From positions 320,001 to 384,000 of the forward strand of contig CAMXCT020003179.1 in the NCBI GenBank assembly GCA_947184155.2: a stretch of DNA of 64,000 nt, in the 5' to 3' direction. Below are positions 1 through 12,415 of this stretch, in pieces. The notes below the pieces were generated by a model that saw nothing but the letters and a program-made list of their open reading frames with translations, was not told the DNA's origin and did no database searches. This stretch comes from Cladocopium goreaui (Eukaryota > Sar > Dinophyceae > Suessiales > Symbiodiniaceae). Every line of letters starts with the position of its first letter. The stretch's first letter is position 1. The position numbers and the translations under genes are program-made.

Positions 1-498
1 GCGGCATTCGCGCCTGCTACATTGAACATAGACACTAAGTACATCAGAAGCTGCATTCTCAGCTGGAGGTCCCAAGTAATTCCATCCGCAAGCCAAACAT
101 CGAACTGGCTCATGCAGAAAACCGGCATCCTTCAACTTCTGGTACGCCAACATCGGGTCACCTATGTTCTTCTGCAAACTCTTCTGAAACTGAGACCATC
201 CTGCACGGCAGTCTTGCTGACGCTTCTTCAAGAAAGTCTTTCTAACATTTTGCTTGGTGTAAGCTTTCCTCGCTTTCTCTTTCGACCAACCTTTCTTTCG
301 GCTTTGCCGTCCAGGATTGTTCCTGGAACCAGGCTTGTGTCTGGTTTTCTCCACTTTTGCTCTCAGTCTGCTGATCTCAAAAGCCGCTTTCGAGCTGCAG
401 CTTTCCAAGCGATGCCCCGCTTTGCCGCAAGCAAGACATTTGCGCGTCATGCAAGAGGTTGAAACTTTGATGCTCTTGTATATGACAACTTCACTTCT
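1..498 (-). CDS. Zinc-knuckle protein, partial (runs off left edge)
   Basis: The minus strand is open from position 498 to the window edge. A CX2CX4HX4C zinc knuckle lies at 397-438 (CLACGKAGHRLESC). It is followed by a Lys/Arg-rich stretch and, close to the edge, a second set of cysteines (CLACGW, then CSRREC) that could form a zinc ribbon. An in-frame TGA ends the frame upstream at 499-501 and the only ATG lies just before the knuckle, so the true start may be in another exon. A single knuckle with a basic linker occurs in retroelement Gag proteins and in N-terminal parts of some transposase-like families of dinoflagellates. I cannot decide between these and name no function beyond likely nucleic-acid binding. 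Confidence 0.5.
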
Positions 499-941
499 TC
501 AAAGCTTGTCACTTCTGTAAACATAGATTGATAATTTTGCGGTGCCTGATTTTCACTTTTCTGCACATGAAGTTTGATTTGTTGAAAGATGAAATTTGTC
601 TGCATGATGACGCAAGCTGAAATTATATGGGAAAACGCAGGAAAATTAACATGCAAATGGCTGCGGAACATGAATCATAAAATCCAAGCAACAAGAAAAA
701 AAACTGGAGTCCGCTAAAATGAAAATGTACCCTACTTGGCTATTTCGTTAGGATTGCCATGATCCCCAGCAAGTGCTATTCATGGCTATTCCACACCCCA
801 AGTCCGAACCGAAACTGGTGGTGTTAGATTCCCCAGCTACGGGACCAAGCCAATGCACAGTGAGATGGCCCTCCAAGTAGGTCCACTGATCCTTTTTCGG
901 AGCTCATGGAGCTTTTCTTTAAAAGACTCTAGCAGCAACTA

Positions 942-1090
942 CCCTCTGGTGACTAGTTTGCGACATTGAAAATGGCCATGGAAATTGTTATTTACTGTAA
1001 TATAACTCTTGAAAATGGCCATGGAAATAGTTGATTTACCCAGCTATAAAATGGTGATTTTCCATAGTTTTTTGTATGTTTACCAGAGGG
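942..1090. mobile_element. MITE-like inverted-repeat element, copy 1
   Basis: This 149-bp segment starts CCCTCTGGT and ends GTTTACCAGAGGG, nearly perfect terminal inverted repeats. A TA dinucleotide flanks both ends, as expected of a TA target-site duplication. It holds two internal copies of TGAAAATGGCCATGGAAAT and no coding potential. Related copies lie at 12175-12278, 12622-12731, 13370-13456 and 16091-16196. It would depend on a transposase supplied elsewhere. Confidence 0.7.
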
Positions 1091-1177
1091 TACCACTTGG
1101 ATCCTGACACGAACCTGCGACATGTTGCAATGTGTTCCATTCTTCCTGGAAACCCAACCACGTGGTCGGGGATGACA

Positions 1178-1657
1178 CTACGAGAAAGTCACACAATAAA
1201 CAAAAAACAGCCTTCGCGCTGTGCGAATCGCACGCTTGGGAAGACCATCTTGGTGCATGACACCGAAAATTTGCTCTACATTGGTGCGTGCACGAATTTC
1301 ACTCGGTCTCATTTGGGTGAATGATTCTCCCCATCTCGGCACGTGCGCTCTCCAAAGCAACCGACCTTCAGGGTTGAACGACGCGCCGTACTCACACTCA
1401 CCTTGGACTTGGGTCTGCATCAACTCATCATTAAGGCATCCGCACTGTTTGCAGAAGTGGATGCCTCCACCAGGTGCCCTCTTGTAGGTCGAGTCAAATT
1501 CAAAGGTCCACTCGTGCTTCCCACGGCACGTATCATCCATGAACGACTCGACAAATTTCACATGAGGGTTCACCAGGTTTGAAGGAAGGGCGGTTGTCAC
1601 GATCGAAACAGAGCTCCTCGTCTCGACTAACTTCACATCCGAGTGCACGCTGTTCAT
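1178..1657 (-). CDS. Unassigned coding segment with a CxxC motif
   Basis: A 159-codon open frame with coding-like composition. It is rich in Arg and Trp and has a Cys cluster (HFCKQCGCLNDE) near residue 70 that could bind zinc. I do not recognise the family. It lies downstream, on the same strand, of the exon candidate at 2020-2245, and the two may belong to one gene with repeat-filled introns between them. The start at 1657 is only the first in-frame start codon; an upstream splice acceptor is equally possible. Confidence 0.4.
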   Translation of the reverse strand: MNSVHSDVKLVETRSSVSIVTTALPSNLVNPHVKFVESFMDDTCRGKHEWTFEFDSTYKRAPGGGIHFCKQCGCLNDELMQTQVQGECEYGASFNPEGRLLWRAHVPRWGESFTQMRPSEIRARTNVEQIFGVMHQDGLPKRAIRTARRLFFVYCVTFS

Positions 1658-1820
1658 TGCAAAAGCGGTTGATAGATCGATCGAGGGGCGGAAACTGCTT
1701 CGGTCAGAACTCCTCGAGCAAAAAAGCTACGATGGGAAAGATACACATGTTTTCACCGATGATCGAAGGCCGCTGGCTCAACACATGAATGAAACCGAGA
1801 TTCATCCTTCAAAACGTTAA

Positions 1821-2334
1821 CTTCTTGAAGATTCCCAAGCTGATAGGTTCATCGCTTAAGATGGTTTACTTTGAAGGTCGTCCGTCTTCTTGAAGATTCC
1901 CCTGCTGATAGGTTCATCGCTTAAGATGGTTTACTTTGAAGGCCGTCCGTCTTCTTGAAGATTCCCCAGCTGATAGGTTCATCGCTTAAGATGGTTTACT
2001 TTGAAGGCCGTCCGTCTTCCTGTACATGATCCCCCAGCTCTGCAGCAGCTTCAAAGTGACCCTGCTTCCCCAAACGAAGCTGTGCAACCTCGTGCTCCAG
2101 TCTTTGGGCATTTGCAGCGGGGGGAAAATCCAGCAGACGCATGGAGCAGCATTCCTGCTTGCAAGTTGGGACATGGATGCTGGCAAGCTTCGCTTTGACA
2201 GTGTTGGTCAAGCTGACAAAATCGTGGTCCTTCTCCAGTGCTCCACTTGAAGATTCCCCTGCTGATAGGTTCATCGCTTAAGATGGTTTACTTTGAAGGC
2301 CGTCCGTCTTCTTGAAGATTCCCCCGCTGATAGG
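1821..2334. repeat. 65-bp repeat units flanking an exon candidate
   Basis: Units begin at 1821, 1886 and 1951, exactly 65 bp apart and nearly identical. The array is interrupted by about 230 bp of non-repeat sequence (2020-2245) and resumes at about 2246, with a last partial unit from 2308. The interruption is the exon candidate described separately, so the repeats would be the ends of the two introns around it. Confidence 0.8.
2020..2245 (-). CDS. Exon candidate between intronic repeats
   Basis: The 226-bp non-repeat island reads on the minus strand as an open segment ending in a predicted amphipathic stretch (AQRLEHEVAQLRLGKQGH). It starts after CTTCAAG (an AG acceptor) and ends at GTACAG followed by GAAGAC, which would be a GA-type donor of the kind dinoflagellates tolerate. 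Both flanks are the same 65-bp repeat unit. The function is unknown. A spurious frame inside a repeat is the main alternative. Confidence 0.4.
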
Positions 2335-2337
2335 TTT

Positions 2338-2340
2338 TTC

Positions 2341-2372
<32 letters not shown>

Positions 2373-2470
2373 GTCCGAAAAGGGTTTCGGCATCCAAAAC
2401 GTTTTGACCATATGTATGTGTATATATATATGTAGACATATATGTGTACATATACACACATATGCCGAAA
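2338..2470. repeat. ATCA and TATG microsatellites
   Basis: A run of eight ATCA units is followed, after a short spacer, by a TATG/TATA/CACA-rich microsatellite. No gene is supported here. Confidence 0.85.
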
Positions 2471-4620
2471 CTTCTTGGTTGCTTATTAGGGTGCTCCATG
2501 TTTGTGATACCTATGTTCTTGTTGGTGATCTTACCATCCCCAAATGATAGGTTTATTGGGAGTACCAAATTAGAACTTTGAGACGGTCTCCCTATGGTCA
2601 TCTGGCCTCAGAAGATAAAAATAGCATAATCCCCAATTACTTCAGAGTTTATTTTTTTTCCACATTCAATTTACTATAGAATTTCCCAAAAAGAATTCAG
2701 TAAATTCGGCCCATTTTTTGAGCCAATCAGAAATCATTTTCATCACTAAAAGATCTCCAAGTTTTTTCGCATCATGTTCCCAGATGGCAATCCCTCAGTT
2801 GAATTCTTAGGTTTGATGGTGAAGTTCCATGTTGCTAGAATCAGAAAGAATCATTTTCCATGGCACGGTCTTTCATCGTTTTCCCCTGAATGGGCTCCCA
2901 ACACCCCAGATAAGGGCGAGGAAATGGCTAGATTCGGCTAGATACAGAGCTAAGATTAGCCCTTGAAAGTTGCAATCATGCACCTAAAACTGCAAAAACA
3001 GTTGGGAGCACCTCTGTAAAATGGTTTTCTGTTGTGGCTATCCAGCCCATATTTAGACCACGACGCACCTGATGCATCTTGTCGGGCGAAATGGAAGTCC
3101 GCCACGATCTGGGGTCAGGGGGTGCTCCGAGAGTCTGAGGGTGGTGGTTGGGCCAATGGGCCAATAGCCGGAGACTTCAACATGTTCAACTGGAAAAGGT
3201 CAAATCTTGGCTTTCACTCAACAAGAAATGACAGGCTGATGTCTTTTCCCCACAAAAATGAGTGATTACCAACAAGAATCCGGACAAGCAAGAAACACGC
3301 ACGGTGAAGCTTAGATCTCCCAACAAGATTGATGGATGTTTCTCGTACTATATTCCGCTATGGCAAACCCAGGTTTTCCCAAAAGAATCCCACGGGATCA
3401 CGGATAGACTGGTCCTGGCTGTTTCGTTCGACGGCATCCCCATTGGGGCGAAACGAACGATATGGAAAATCCACTATTTGTAAACGATTTTAATGGGGAA
3501 ACCATGGGTTTTCCACATCTGCATGTATACCCTAGGATGTATCTTTTGGTACCCAAGGACTTGACCCATCAGATTCTAACGACCTCACAAGGTCTGACCT
3601 CGCCATCAAATCATGAAAAAAATAAGGCTTTTTTATAGTATCCCTTAAAAACATGATATTTTTTGAAGTGTGATTTGTATCCTACGGGGGAATATGTTCC
3701 CAGGCCTTCTGCCCCGAAGGCGATGAAGCCATGGTGGCCGCTTGCGGCGGCTGTGGCTCGGGTGGCTCCCGTTTTTCAGACAGTTGGATGTTTTATAAAA
3801 TCTTTCAAGAATGTGAAGATGTGTCTGACTTAAGCTTAATGATTGAAAAATCCAAGCATAGTCCTATTCAAAAATATGTCGATAAACAACTGGATCGTTT
3901 TCAGAAAGGTCCAAGTTCAGATGGAAAATGTCCCAACTGCAACCTCCTGCTTTATTGTTAGAGCTCCATTTGATTTGTCCAGTGAGGTTTGTCATTAGGT
4001 GAGGTTTCACTCCCCAATTTCATGCTGGGAATGCTACTTCAAGGCTGAAAAGCTAATCCTCCCGATAGGCTGGTTCTATCCGCATGATCTCTCCATCGGG
4101 CCAAAAGCTGCGTGGGTGTGCCTGTAAGAGCGAGGAAGCGAGTTCTTCCAATCATCATGGACATAAAAGATGATAAGCAAACCCCAAAGTTAGATAGATA
4201 GAAGTCGATGAGGAATAAACATGACAATAGTGGTAAATTACCTAAACCTATTCTTTTTCGGGGTGATTTTGTATCGATTCGGAAAGATTGCTTTGCTCTA
4301 GTGCGGCTGACAGATGGGTGCGGTTGACTGGTCCGTGGCAACCATCCAGGGCGTAGCTTTGGGGTACACCTATTTTTATACACCAAATATCATGGTTTCA
4401 ACAAGATGAGCAAAATCTCTCAGTAGCCAACTCAAAATGGCTTTAAGTCTTACCACCGCGATGGTTTTCCAGATGGGAATCGCCCAGGGTAAAATCAGAA
4501 ACCTCACCCTGATTTCTGGTGACCTCGGGCCAGTGACACTTTTTTTAATTGACTTAGACTCCTCATGAATAAATATACCATTAGGCTTACGAGTGGGTTT
4601 ACCATTTAGTGTACCATTGG
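2471..4620. other. Stretch with no recognised gene
   Basis: The sequence is unique and moderately A+T-rich with only short open frames. The one I noted, on the plus strand at 3731-3961 (76 codons), has CGGCG near its start and CPNCNLLLYC at its end. That pattern is too weak to call a gene. No repeat structure was seen. Confidence 0.5.
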
Positions 4621-4629
4621 AGGAGGTGT

Positions 4630-5430
4630 GTGCATACACATTTATACAATATATACAATATATACAATATATACAATATATACAATAGATACAATATATA
4701 CAATATATACAATATATACAATATAAACAGTATAAACAGTATATACAATATAAACAATATATACAATATATATATATACAATATACACAAAATATACAAA
4801 ATATACAATATATACAAAATATACAATATATACAAAATATACAATATATACAATATAAACAGTATAAACAGTATATACAATATAAACAATATATACAATA
4901 TATATATACAATATACACAAAATATACAAAATATACAATATATACAAAATATACAATATATACAAAATATACAATATATACAAAATATACAATAAATACA
5001 ATATATACAATATATACAATATATACAATATATACAATATATACAATATATAAAATATATATACAATATATACAATATATACAATATATACAATATATAC
5101 AATATATACAACAATATACAAAATATACAAAATATACAATATATACAAAATATACAATATATACAATATATACAATATATACAATATATACAATATATAC
5201 AATATATAAAATATATACAATATATACAATATATACAATATATACAATATATACAATATATACAATATATACAATATATACAATATATACAATATATACA
5301 ATATATACAATATATACAATATATACAATATATACAATATATACAATATATACATATATACATATATACATATATACATTTATGCATACATACATATACA
5401 TATATATATATATCCATGTATATATATATA
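4630..5430. repeat. ATATACAAT 9-mer satellite array
   Basis: About 800 bp of tandem ATATACAAT with variants (AAACAGTAT, AAAATATAC). Part of the left half is itself duplicated: a segment near 4728-4850 recurs near 4857-4980. Because the 9-mer has no stop codon in several frames, long Tyr/Ile/Val/Cys frames result on the minus strand. These are artefacts of the repeat, not genes. Confidence 0.95.
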
Positions 5431-5519
5431 GGAATTTCCCTAAATGTTGGTACCCCAAAATGGATCGTTTATGAAGGAAAATCCCATGAAAATTGATGAT
5501 TTGGAGGTACCCCTATTTC

Positions 5520-6500
5520 AGGAAACCAGCAAATTTATAGTATATATATTTTTATCTATTATATATAAAATATATACATAATAGGTACCATATATATAAT
5601 ATAAACAATATATAATATGTAAATATATGTATATATAATATATTTGAAAAATAGTATATAATATAAATATATATATATAATGTACATAATATTTACAATA
5701 TATATATATAAATGAAAAATATACTATATAATAATTATATATATGTATAGTATTATTTTGAGATTATATATAATATTATATATATTATAAATATAATGTC
5801 TTATACCGCATATATATTATACAATAGATGCAATATAAAATATGTTATATTATTATGTATATATATGTATAATAATCAAAATATAATATATAAAATATAA
5901 TATGTATTGTATATATGATGTTACTGTTCTATTTATATATATACAATATATTATATATATACATTATATATAATATATATATATAATATATATATAATAT
6001 ATATATAGTATATATATTATATATCTTATGAATATTATGTTTATTATATGTAAATAGTATTTATAGTACATATAAATTATAATATATATATATTATAATA
6101 TTGAAAAAATAGGTATATCTATATAGATATATATTATTTTAAAAAAAAGAAAAAAAAACGTATATAAATTATATATACTATAAAAAATATTGCCATATAA
6201 TGTACATAATATATGCACATCATATACATAATATACATAATATACATAATATACATAATATACATAATATACACAATATACATAATATACATAATATACA
6301 TAATATAAATTATACATAATTTACATAACATACGTAAGTAACATACATGATATACATAATATACATAATATTCAATATATAAAATATATATTATATACAA
6401 CATATAATATACACAATATAAATAATATATAAAATAATCTATATTTAATATTTAATATCATATATTTGTAATATATAAAATCATAAATATATATATATAA
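5520..6500. repeat. A+T-rich low-complexity block with ATATACATA array
   Basis: Almost pure A/T sequence. A tandem 9-mer ATATACATA occupies about 6195-6420. No coding, RNA or regulatory feature can be supported. Confidence 0.9.
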
Positions 6501-7250
6501 TGTATTTCAAATATGGAAAAAAAAGGTTCAACTTAGACAGGCGGCGCCTGCGTCCGATTTTTCCATAATTGGATTTTTCCCCATAAGGGTTCAAAATATC
6601 CCGGAAGTGATCCGAACCTTTTTTTTTCCATAATTCTTGGAGGTGGCCATTATTTCCATAATTGATTTTTCCTGTGAAATCAGGGGGCTCGGGCAAATTG
6701 ACCGGTTTTTCCATAATTACTTTTTTTCCATCATTAATGTTTGGGGCTCCACCTGTTGGACATGTCATGGATCCACAATTCAAACCCGTTTTTTTTGGGG
6801 GTTATGGAAATATGTATGCAAATGCAAGTATGTAGTATCAACCCAATTGGTGGCTTGGCAAAAGGAAACATCCCGCATATGTATATCAATGTCAGGCTGT
6901 AGGGGCATATACCAGATCTTTAAACACATATTTTCTATAATTCAATATTCCCCCTTAAAATGCATTCAAATTGCGAACATCACATGATATTATGTATATC
7001 AATGGAAGACTTTAGGGGCATATACCAGATCTTTAGACACATATTTTCTATAATTCAATATTCACCCTTAAAATGCATTCAAATTGCGAATCGATGGACA
7101 TACAGTCACCGACAGAATTATGGAAAAAAACAAATTATGGAAACAATAATTATGGAAAAAAAAGGGTTCGTAACTTTCCTATCATAGACAGGCGGCGCCT
7201 GTAAATTGAAACGTTTTTTTTTCCATAATTCTGTCGGTTCCTGTATATAC
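6500..7250. repeat. Island with CCATAATT motifs and paired GC-rich copies
   Basis: This non-satellite island sits inside the A+T block. The 16-mer AGACAGGCGGCGCCTG occurs at 6535-6550 and again at 7186-7201, each near runs of T or A and TTTTTCCATAATT or its complement. Between them lies a direct duplication of 97 bp (6881-6977 and 6994-7090). The left side mostly carries CCATAATT and the segment before the second GC motif carries AATTATGG, so the island is partly an inverted structure. Confidence 0.75.
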
Positions 7251-8680
7251 CATATAATATTTAATATTTATTGTATATTCGATATTATATATTATGAACT
7301 AGAATTTATATTTTATATATTATATATTAAATATTATTTTGTGAATATTAAATATTATATATTATATTATATATCATATGTTATATATTATAATTCAATA
7401 TTATATCTCATTTATTATATATTAGAACATATTTATTATATATTACATATTATATATTGTATATTACATATTATATATTATATATTATATATTGTATGTT
7501 GTATATAATATATTGTATATTGAAAAGTTGATATATTATATATTGAAATTTTGATATATTATATATTAGATACTATATATCATAAAGTATATATTTTATA
7601 TTATATTTTATATATTATATATCATATACTATATATTATATCAAATATTGTTTTTTATCTTTGGTATATTATACAATATTAAATAATATATTATATGATA
7701 TTACATTATATATCATAGTATATTATATTGTTTAAAATACTATATTTTATTATATTATATTATATTATGTATATATATACTATGGTATATATTATATTAT
7801 CTATTATATTTTAAATATTTTTTAAAATATGACATTTTTAATATTATATAATATATATATTATATTATATAATATTTTAATATTATATAATATATATTAT
7901 ATATTATATAATATATATTATAGATTATATTTTAAATATTATATATGTTATTTTATACATTATATATTATACGTTCTATATTCTATATTATTTATATATT
8001 ATTTATTATCTATTATATATTATCTATTATATATTATATATCATATATTCAATATTATATATCATATATGATATATTATATATTATATATATTAAATATT
8101 TTATATTATATATTATATATTAAATATTATATTGTGAATATTTTACATTATATATTATGATTATATTGTTTTCTTTAATATTATATATGTTATATTATAT
8201 ATTATATATTATATATTATATATTATATATTATATGTTATATATTATATATTATATATTATATATTATATATTCTATATTATATATTATATTATATATAT
8301 ATTATATTATATATATTATACTATTTTATATATATATATATTATACTACTATATATAATATATTAAATATTATAAATCATATATTATATATTTTTTATTA
8401 TATATTATATATTATATATTTGAAATTATATACTATATATTATATAGTATATTTCATATTATATATTATATGTTATCTATTATCTATTGAATATTCTCTA
8501 TTTTACATTATATATATAATATATGTTTTATTTCATACTATATATTTTCTATTATATTAGATATCTATATATACGATATTATATACTTATTTATATATAT
8601 ATATTTATTATTATTATTATTCTTATTATTATTATTTTTTTGTTATTATTATTATATATATATATGTATTTCATGTACTC
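7251..8680. repeat. A+T-rich satellite (TATATTATAT type)
   Basis: About 1.4 kb of degenerate TATATTATAT repeats, ending in TTATTATTATT and TATATG microsatellites. Open frames rich in Tyr, Ile and Leu run through it in several phases and are repeat artefacts. Confidence 0.9.
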
Positions 8681-10370
8681 ACCCATTACAAATTCACCTT
8701 CACTGGAGCTCCTGGATTTCCCTGAGCACCTGAGGCGTTGCTACCGTCGTTGCACCTTCGGTTCAAAACACGGTGAGGAAGACGAGATTTCAATGAACAA
8801 ATCAGAGGAAGATGCACTGACAGATTCATTTGACCAGCCAAAACATCAGAAATTGGATGAAGAATCACGAAAAAATGGATGAATATGTTACTGTTTTGCC
8901 AGCCAAAAAACGAATTAACTGATTCTTGAAATGGGCAGCTATACTGCAACAGGCCGTAGAAAAGTCTTTGCTACTAGTCCCATCCCAATCATAATACCCC
9001 CCAAAAAAATGGGAGATCCCAGTCTTTTGGTGAAGTGGAATCTCTTTCGCATCCCATCAAAATTTCGGCCCCCCCTTGGGTCCCAGAATTGGTTTCATCA
9101 AAAATTGCCTGTATGTTTGATGATAAAACCCACATAGTATAGAACCCAGTGTTTCCCAGTTGAGATTTTCCCTGAAAAACGTAACGGGTTGACGCCAACT
9201 CAACGTCCAGGAAAACTGCCCTGCAAACTGGTTTCCAGGCTTCAAGTCAATATCTGCATTCGCTTTGATGAGTTCCTGCATGGAGAAACTCGCCGAATTC
9301 TGAAATCCGAACTTTGGGGTGGTGTTCGGTGTTTGTAGTTGGGTCACCCAAACATATGGGACATCAAGGAGAGTTTCAAACCATGGAGAAATTTGCCAAA
9401 ATCATCCGGCTAGTTTTGGGGAAGACTGCAGGCGTTTTGACTACACCATTGAAAATGGGGGTTGGGGTTTTGAATCTTTAAAATACAGTGCGCACACAAG
9501 AGTATAAAATTCCCTCCCTTGCAGGAACCACCAACCTGAACCACCGCATTCGACATCAATGATGAATCATCCAGGTGTGGATGGATGGGTCGACAGACAG
9601 ACAGACAGATAGGTAGATAAACAGATAGACAAACAGACATGTTATGGATAGATATATAAAAAAATAAGTACACACATATATCAACAAGTTCCATGTCACA
9701 CGTTGATCCCAACTTCTCCAACGCATCCAACGATAGTAGCCATCGAGTGGCTGTTATCCCCCAGAATCCTCAGATGGTCTTGAACGAACCAATATCGTGT
9801 TGAGAAATCACTGGGTAAGTTACTACACACCGGAATGAACTCGCAATAGTTGTGAAAAAAAATCACGGGTTTGATTGTCGAACGACCCTCGGAAGGAAAT
9901 TGACAACTTCAAATTTGGTTCGGTTGGGTCAGGTTGGACTATTTGTGAGTTTGTCGTGCAAACAATGCATTGGTAATAAGATTGCCCGATACTTTCAAAA
10001 TACAAGTGTTCAGCAAGTTCGTGGACGTCACTTTCAAGAACCAGGTAATGCGAAAATCCGACCCTTTTCGAAATTACAGTGCGTTCGGCCCATGCTTACT
10101 CAAAGTTGTAACGGATTGAATTCACTCAGTTCAGTGGAAAAAACCAGTCGACAACAATTAACGCATATGATATGATGGTTTGTCCACGTTTGTTCAATCA
10201 AACCACGTTTAGCTTGATGGATGGTGTTGCGCCTCAAATTTTTGTGCGCTATCAAGTTTCCTGCCGTTGGCAGAATTGGCCCACTCATCAAACAACCAAC
10301 CACCATGGTTTTACCCAGATTTTAAAATTAGGAGTTTGCAAGCTTCGGGATAATATTTGAGGAAAGGTTT
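8681..10370. other. Mostly unassigned, with a GACA/GATA microsatellite
   Basis: A short microsatellite of GACA and GATA units lies near 9590-9650. At 8682 the minus strand has a strong GTGAGT donor after a short open segment, so a small exon at about 8682-8742 is possible. Nothing else is recognisable. Confidence 0.4.
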
Positions 10371-10454
10371 GCCCACAGGAAGGCTGGCGGCGAAGCTTCT
10401 CCTGCACCAACGGAACTGCTCCGGCACAGGAGGCATAGTGAAGGACCGTCATGC
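10370..10454 (-). CDS. Possible ankyrin-repeat exon
   Basis: After a TTTTCACAG acceptor the minus strand reads MTVLHYASCAGAVPLVQEKL, which fits the first helix pair of an ankyrin repeat (G-T-LH-A...G...V..L). The downstream boundary is not clear. Ankyrin repeats mediate protein binding. One half-repeat is weak evidence, so this may be an isolated exon or a pseudo-exon. Confidence 0.4.
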
Positions 10455-10563
10455 CTGTGAAAATGACACCCAATCACATAAAGATCTTGAAGGTTAGCCT
10501 CCAAAAAATAAGACCCTGGCGGGCTGGAAAAAACACATGTCTTTTTTTCCCTTAAGATGTTTT

Positions 10564-10854
10564 TCATGCCGATCCTATCCCCAACGTTGTTGCTTCAACG
10601 GTCGCTTTCAAAAAGGCGGCCGTCAGCTTACTGGCGGCGTGCTGCTGCCAGTTCTTTGGGTGCTCTGTGAGTTTCTGTGCGCTTGATGTAACCCTTGAAG
10701 GCCTGGTGGGGTTTGAGCCCGTCTGCTTTTGACGCCACTCCGAAACGCTCGGAGACCTTGGGGGAGAGGGGAGCTGCCTGCCCCTTGCTACAGCAAGAAT
10801 AAACTCCAGCTCGCTACCGCTAGCTTCCGTGATTAGCAGACCACCGAACCGTTA
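10564..10854 (-). CDS. Open frame of 96 codons without ATG
   Basis: A G+C-richer segment that stays open on the minus strand between a TAA upstream (about 10855) and a TGA at 10564-10566. The product would be basic and Ser/Thr-rich, ending KATVEATTLGIGSA. Its base composition differs clearly from the A+T-rich surroundings, which suggests an exon. I do not recognise it. Confidence 0.3.
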
Positions 10855-11327
10855 CAAATGCTTACAGACTGTTTTGCATTATTTTGAGTTTTGCGCTAAC
10901 ACCTTGTCCGTTTGTGTTGATGTTGATGCCAAGCTCTGCCATGTGCCATGGTTTTCACTTTTCGGTCCCCAAAACAGTTGGCCAAGAACCACCACAGCTG
11001 GGACCAATGGTTTGGCCAAGTGCTTTCCAGTAACCAAACGTGCATGGGAGATCTAGCACGTTCGACGACATGAATTGTAAATATGTTTTGGCAGCGGCAG
11101 CAGATTGCATCTAAATCCAATCATTTGGAAATGCACAAATTGCACCTACATTCCTGAACTTCAAAAACAGTCATCCTTTCTTGTTCAAGTGCATGTCATA
11201 CCTATGTTGGGACAACCGCCAAAACGTTTCTTCTTGGGGCAACCACTTCGACCGAATCCCAAGTTGTAGCTGGTCACATGCTATGCTATGTTGCTCACAT
11301 GCTGCGCTTTCTTGATACGTTGCTGAT

Positions 11328-11390
11328 GCTATCTATCTATCTATCTATCTAATCTAATCTAATCTAATCTAATCTATCTATACATATACA
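11328..11390. repeat. ATCT/TCTAA microsatellite
   Basis: Tandem CTAT units followed by TCTAA units. Confidence 0.9.
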
Positions 11391-11720
11391 CATGGTGTCA
11401 CAGTCCCATATCTAATGGTCCAATCCCAATCCAAGCCAGCTTCCCTGTGTATACTCTGGAGATGCTGAAAACAACTTCGTGCTGCAGCCAGATGCTCCAA
11501 TCTCCAATGACTGGTGAACCAAATCGGAAACCAAAAAACTTTTCACAAGAAAATGACAGAATGAAACGATACCAAATTTGCAAATGAAACAAAGCATAAT
11601 CAAATGCAAATGAAACAAAGGACATACAATGCAAATGCAATTTCGTTCATATTAGCGGCCCTATTTTGGTGCAACCTAGTCGCTAGTCGTACATGCTGAG
11701 TCCCCGGCATTCGCTGATGG

Positions 11721-11874
11721 TTCAATGGGAATTTCAGGATCCAATACATGGAGGTACGTTAGTACCATATTTCTGGGCATATTTTCTAGGGATATCCCCT
11801 TACATAGGCCTAAAAAATCGGCCTTATATATGGTAGGTACCTCCAATCAATCGGTTCCTGAAATGGCCATTGAA
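11721..11874. mobile_element. 154-bp foldback element
   Basis: The left arm from TTCAATGG through ATTTCAGGA to TGGAGGTAC is matched in reverse complement by the right arm, GTACCTCCA through TCCTGAAAT to CCATTGAA. An inner pair TACCATAT/ATATGGTA extends the stem. Each arm is about 40 nt with a few mismatches, around a loop of roughly 50 nt. No frame is present. It could be a non-autonomous foldback or MITE-type element, or a hairpin-forming regulatory sequence. Confidence 0.6.
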
Positions 11875-12174
11875 TGGTATCCACATTTTTGGTGATACAG
11901 TATCCAAGTATATGCTATTTTTTGTTGGTCCAGTACCCTACTTTGACCATCATGTCTGGCTTCAAGAGCTGAATCCGGTGTCAAAACGCCATTTCTGGCA
12001 GCGCAAATCCTGACCTCTTGCGATGTAATCCCACACTTTTGTAGCACAACAAAAAGAACTGGTGCAAACTTCAACACTCCTTCTGTGTCGAAACTCAGTT
12101 TTAGCTCAAAACCTGTCAGAGGAAACCTCCATATCTATCCAGCAAAACACAACAACAGTTTCTGCAGCTCTGTA

Positions 12175-12278
12175 GCCTCTGCTAATTTAACATAGCTATG
12201 GAAAGATCCACCATTTTTAATGGGTAAATCCACTATAAATGGCAATTTTCAATAGCAAACTGTCAGTTTACCAGAGGG
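12175..12278. mobile_element. MITE-like inverted-repeat element, copy 2
   Basis: It starts GCCTCTGCTAA, a diverged left end, and ends GTTTACCAGAGGG. TA lies directly outside both ends. The interior (CACCATTTTTAATGGGTAAATC and CAATTTTCAATAGC) matches the other copies. Confidence 0.6.
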
Positions 12279-12284
12279 TATATC

Positions 12285-12415
12285 CCATTCATAATCCATT
12301 AAATCACTATAAAGTCCCATTAAACCACAATAAATCCCATTAAATCCCATTAAATCCCATTAAATCCCATTGAATCACCATTGAATCACCATTAAATCAC
12401 CATTAAAAAAACACC
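12285..12415. repeat. CCATTAAATC minisatellite
   Basis: Tandem 9-12-bp units of the type CCATTAAATC/CACCATTAAAT directly follow copy 2 of the inverted-repeat element and may derive from its interior. Confidence 0.8.

Noticed and set aside
4376-5458. Open frames of 245-360 codons of Tyr/Ile/Val/Cys on the minus strand
   Set aside because: They are produced by a 9-mer satellite that lacks stop codons; three frames are open at once.
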